Assembly (NCBI RefSeq): GCF_032854445.1
Contig: NC_088302.1
Span: 36,768,191 to 36,832,190, forward strand
DNA length: 64,000 bases
Reading direction: 5' to 3'
Source: Liolophura sinensis
Taxonomy: Eukaryota; Mollusca; Polyplacophora; Chitonida; Chitonidae
In this document: in pieces, positions 61,151 to 64,000 of the stretch
Numbering within the stretch: the stretch's first letter is position 1
Layout of the letters: every line of letters starts with the position of its first letter
The notes under the pieces: model-generated
Seen by the model: the letters and a program-made list of their open reading frames with translations, nothing else
What the model was told of the DNA's origin: nothing
The model's database searches: none
Position numbers and translations under genes: made by a program

Positions 61151-64000
61151 AGCCGGAACACATGTCAGAAGGTTATGAAACTGCCATAATGGTCAGTGTA
61201 GTAGAAGTAACCAATTCTTGACACTGTATTTTTATGTCTAAATTGAACATCCATGACTGAAGACAAAAATAAAAGTCTGTGGACAGCCAGTATTTAATAT
61301 ACTTATATATTTATTATTTATTTATATATATATTTAATATACTTAATATTCTTTACAAATTTTTTGGTGAATTTCCAAGAAAAAAATCATTTATAATACA
61401 TACCCATATAAAATAAGGTGGTCTGAGCCCGTGTTTCAGTCGTGTTTAACATCATTGCTGTTTTACTCCATACATTATTTCACTAATAAACAATATTTCA
61501 CTAATTATTGACAGCGGTCATGTTGATGGGCGACAAACACCAGGGAGATTCCAATGGTAAAGGAGACACGCAGGGAGATTCCAGTGATAGCCGACGCACC
61601 TCGCCAATTAAGTACCTGCCATACCAATGGATAAGCGGTGAATTTTTACTGCGGTATGCAGGCAGCCTATTTTCGACTGGTCCCGTGGGTGGGTCATGAA
61701 ACAACACACACCATGCGTTTGGATACTTCGGAGCCATAAAAGGGACATTGCGTTTTTTTTTTGTTGCTTTTTTCAACAGCGAGTTTTTTTAATCTCTCCA
61801 GTTTGCAGTCGAGGACTTTCTTTATTTCTTAAGCACCCACTTCCCTCCAAAAAAACAAAAAAGAGGTTAACTCGGAGGCCCGACTTAATTTTGTCCTGGG
61901 ACCTGAGATAATCATCCGATGACAGTGTCACATACATGAGTGTTCAAACAAAAGTGAGAAGCAAAACGTAATTCGACTGGTTAATTATGTCGGGGCCCGA
62001 GATCTTTTTGTAGGAGTTTTTCTTTTTTCCTCCCCTTTTTTTAAAAGTCTTTTAAATGACCCGACTCGATTTTGACCCCGCGTTTCCCGACATCGTAGAC
62101 GTTATGATGCATGGGTCTGAGTTGCTACACTTCCATGTAATCCTACTTAACAAATATGGTTAAACATTGACATCAAAGGTTATCATGTGGCTGTAATGAT
62201 TTCAGAGTGAGACCATGCCTGATGAATTACGTGATCACAGCGTCGTAGGTCAAACTCATTTATACAATACTATTGTTCATTGGCATCTGAGGCTGCCAAA
62301 AATGATAAGTTACCCCCACGCCTAGTTTCTCTGTTCTTTGACTGGTGTATTGTATCAGAAGATGCCCAGTCTAAGAAAAAAAAAGACTTAGAGCATGGAG
62401 AATAAAACCAGAGAAGAGACGACAGTGTAAAAATTGCCAAATGGTTACACGTATTACCGCTGAAATGTGGGCTCTTGTCAATTTACCTCAGTGATTGTTA
62501 TAGTGCAATAAAAATTATAGGAGCAAACCGCACGCCCCTTACAGCGCCTTGTTTTAAGCAGAATTGGGTAAAACAATGCAGTCATATTAACGTCAATGTA
62601 TTATAAATATAAATACGACACCAAACCTCTACAATAGGTCGATCTGTAGACCATCTATTATGATTCTGACCTATCCGGTGGCCACACGAATATAACAACC
62701 AGACGAATACAGAGACTTGGTCTTATAGACCCAAATGTTTGTTACACCAATATGGTGGCTCTGCCTTCATGTTGGTTAGACCATTAAGACAGGCAGGTCA
62801 TTGCAGATAAATACGACGATTTGGCTTGCATGGTAACCAGAACAATAGGACAACTGGTCAATACGAAGGCTCAGCTTATTTATTTATTTGATCAGTGTTT
62901 TACGCCGTACTCAAAAATAATTCACTTATACGACGGTGGCTAGTATTATTATGGGTGGGAACCAGAAAGAGCCTGGAGGCAACCAACGAAAATCTGCCTT
63001 CCCACGTACTACTGGAGAGGATGTCAGCATGGACTGGACTCGAACTCACAGCGATCGCAATGGTGGGTCATTGTGCGCGCTAGCTCGCTCTCTAACCATT
63101 AGGCCACGGATGCTCCCGAGGCCTCGATCTGCGGGCAAATGTGGTTGATTAACCAACGGCGGCTCGGCCAACTGCAACTTTATACTTCTGAACAAACCAG
63201 GTAAATAGATTGTGCCTCGACAATGCAAAAATGGTGAACCCGTGAAAAGTACCCAATTCGAAATACCTAAATCTTTTGTTCAAGAATAGTCAGTAATCCG
63301 ATCGTGACAATATACGGAACTATGACGTAAGCTTCACCGGTATTGATACGTATACCTGTACATATAAGTAACCCGAGTACGGCACTCAACAATTATGTCT
63401 TTCACAGTCTGTACAAATGTCTTTCCTGGAACGCCGATAATGGTACATATCAATTTCCAAATTCAAGGCCAGCTTTGTTAGGCAATATGACAATTGGATG
63501 CTATATATACGTACCTAGTTAGTCTATATCATCAGGTAATGTGGGAGACTTGACAGGTCAGAAAGCTTATATATTTTAATACATCTTATAAATGTTCAGG
63601 AGGGCAACAAGGCCGCGGGTAGGCCTACTCGCTGTCGATTTGAATGCGTATTCGGTGTAACGTTGAAAATATGTTAAGGCTGAGCAATGATGAACCCAAA
63701 TTAAAACGCCACCTTTGACCACAGTGGCTATAAGCGAAAATAAAAAAAAGGGTTCAATGTCACTATTTTAACGTACGTTTGTGAACAGTCATGCGGAATA
63801 AAATATTCCCTGACAAAAGGAATAATACACAGCGTCCAACACCACTTGCCATCCACATGTTTGTATGTATTGCCATATATCGGTTTAACATTAGTCTCCG
63901 AGAAGGCATTTTTAGGTTCGCCCGATCTCATTGTCCGTGGGACACTGGTGACAATAAGCAGTTATTAGTTTGCTAAAGACCGCTTGTCTTCCACCACTAT
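61151..64000. other. right flank without recognised genes
   Basis: No coding region I can support; all open frames are short (up to about 90 codons) and lack family resemblance. Contains an AT repeat near 61300 and a full SINE at 62875-63120. The rest has no evident structure. Confidence 0.6.
62875..63120 (-). mobile_element. full-length tRNA-derived SINE
   Basis: 'tatttatttgatcagtgttt', 'cttatacgacggtggctagt', 'ggactggactcgaactcaca', 'gctctctaaccattaggcca', 'cggatgctcccgag'. The head retains recognisable A- and B-box-like segments on the minus strand. Confidence 0.85.

Overview
The window is eukaryotic nuclear DNA: AT-rich, with intron-rich genes (short exons, introns of about 0.3-7 kb, GT-AG junctions), many tRNA-derived SINEs, small palindromic elements and minisatellites. 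The encoded proteins and the SINE type suggest a marine invertebrate, most likely a lophotrochozoan such as a mollusc or brachiopod. That assignment is inference. There are no prokaryotic genes, CRISPR arrays or operons.

Two genes can be reconstructed exon by exon, and they converge. On the + strand (about 1.9-22.5 kb) lies a divergent kinesin-like motor protein. I resolve 22 phase-consistent exons from 2275 to the stop at 21992, plus a probable further exon at 1875-1931. It has a motor domain followed by a coiled-coil rod. The P-loop and switch II are kept, but the canonical switch I serines are missing. The N-terminal exon(s) were not found.

On the - strand (54635 down to 27729) lies a complete animal lipoxygenase of 672 residues in 15 exons. 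It has an N-terminal PLAT domain, the iron-ligand histidines and asparagine, a C-terminal isoleucine, and glycine at the Coffa position, which predicts R stereochemistry.

The most unusual signal is where the minisatellites sit. At least five arrays begin at or overlap an exon-intron boundary of these two genes, and they repeat the splice site together with flanking exon or intron bases: kinesin 5.4-6.3 kb and 12.7-13.3 kb, lipoxygenase 33.3-33.8, 41.3-42.0 and 53.8-54.15 kb. A partial duplicate of another kinesin exon (about 9.77-9.84 kb) shows the same tendency. The gene thus appears surrounded by rows of decoy donors or acceptors.

The 55-64 kb flank has no recognisable gene. It is dominated by a 3.2-kb satellite of 61-bp monomers with a 730-bp higher-order period. 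Introns and the 22.5-27.7 kb intergenic gap hold SINEs, three palindromic MITE-like families, an internally deleted mariner-like element and a local duplication of about 1 kb.
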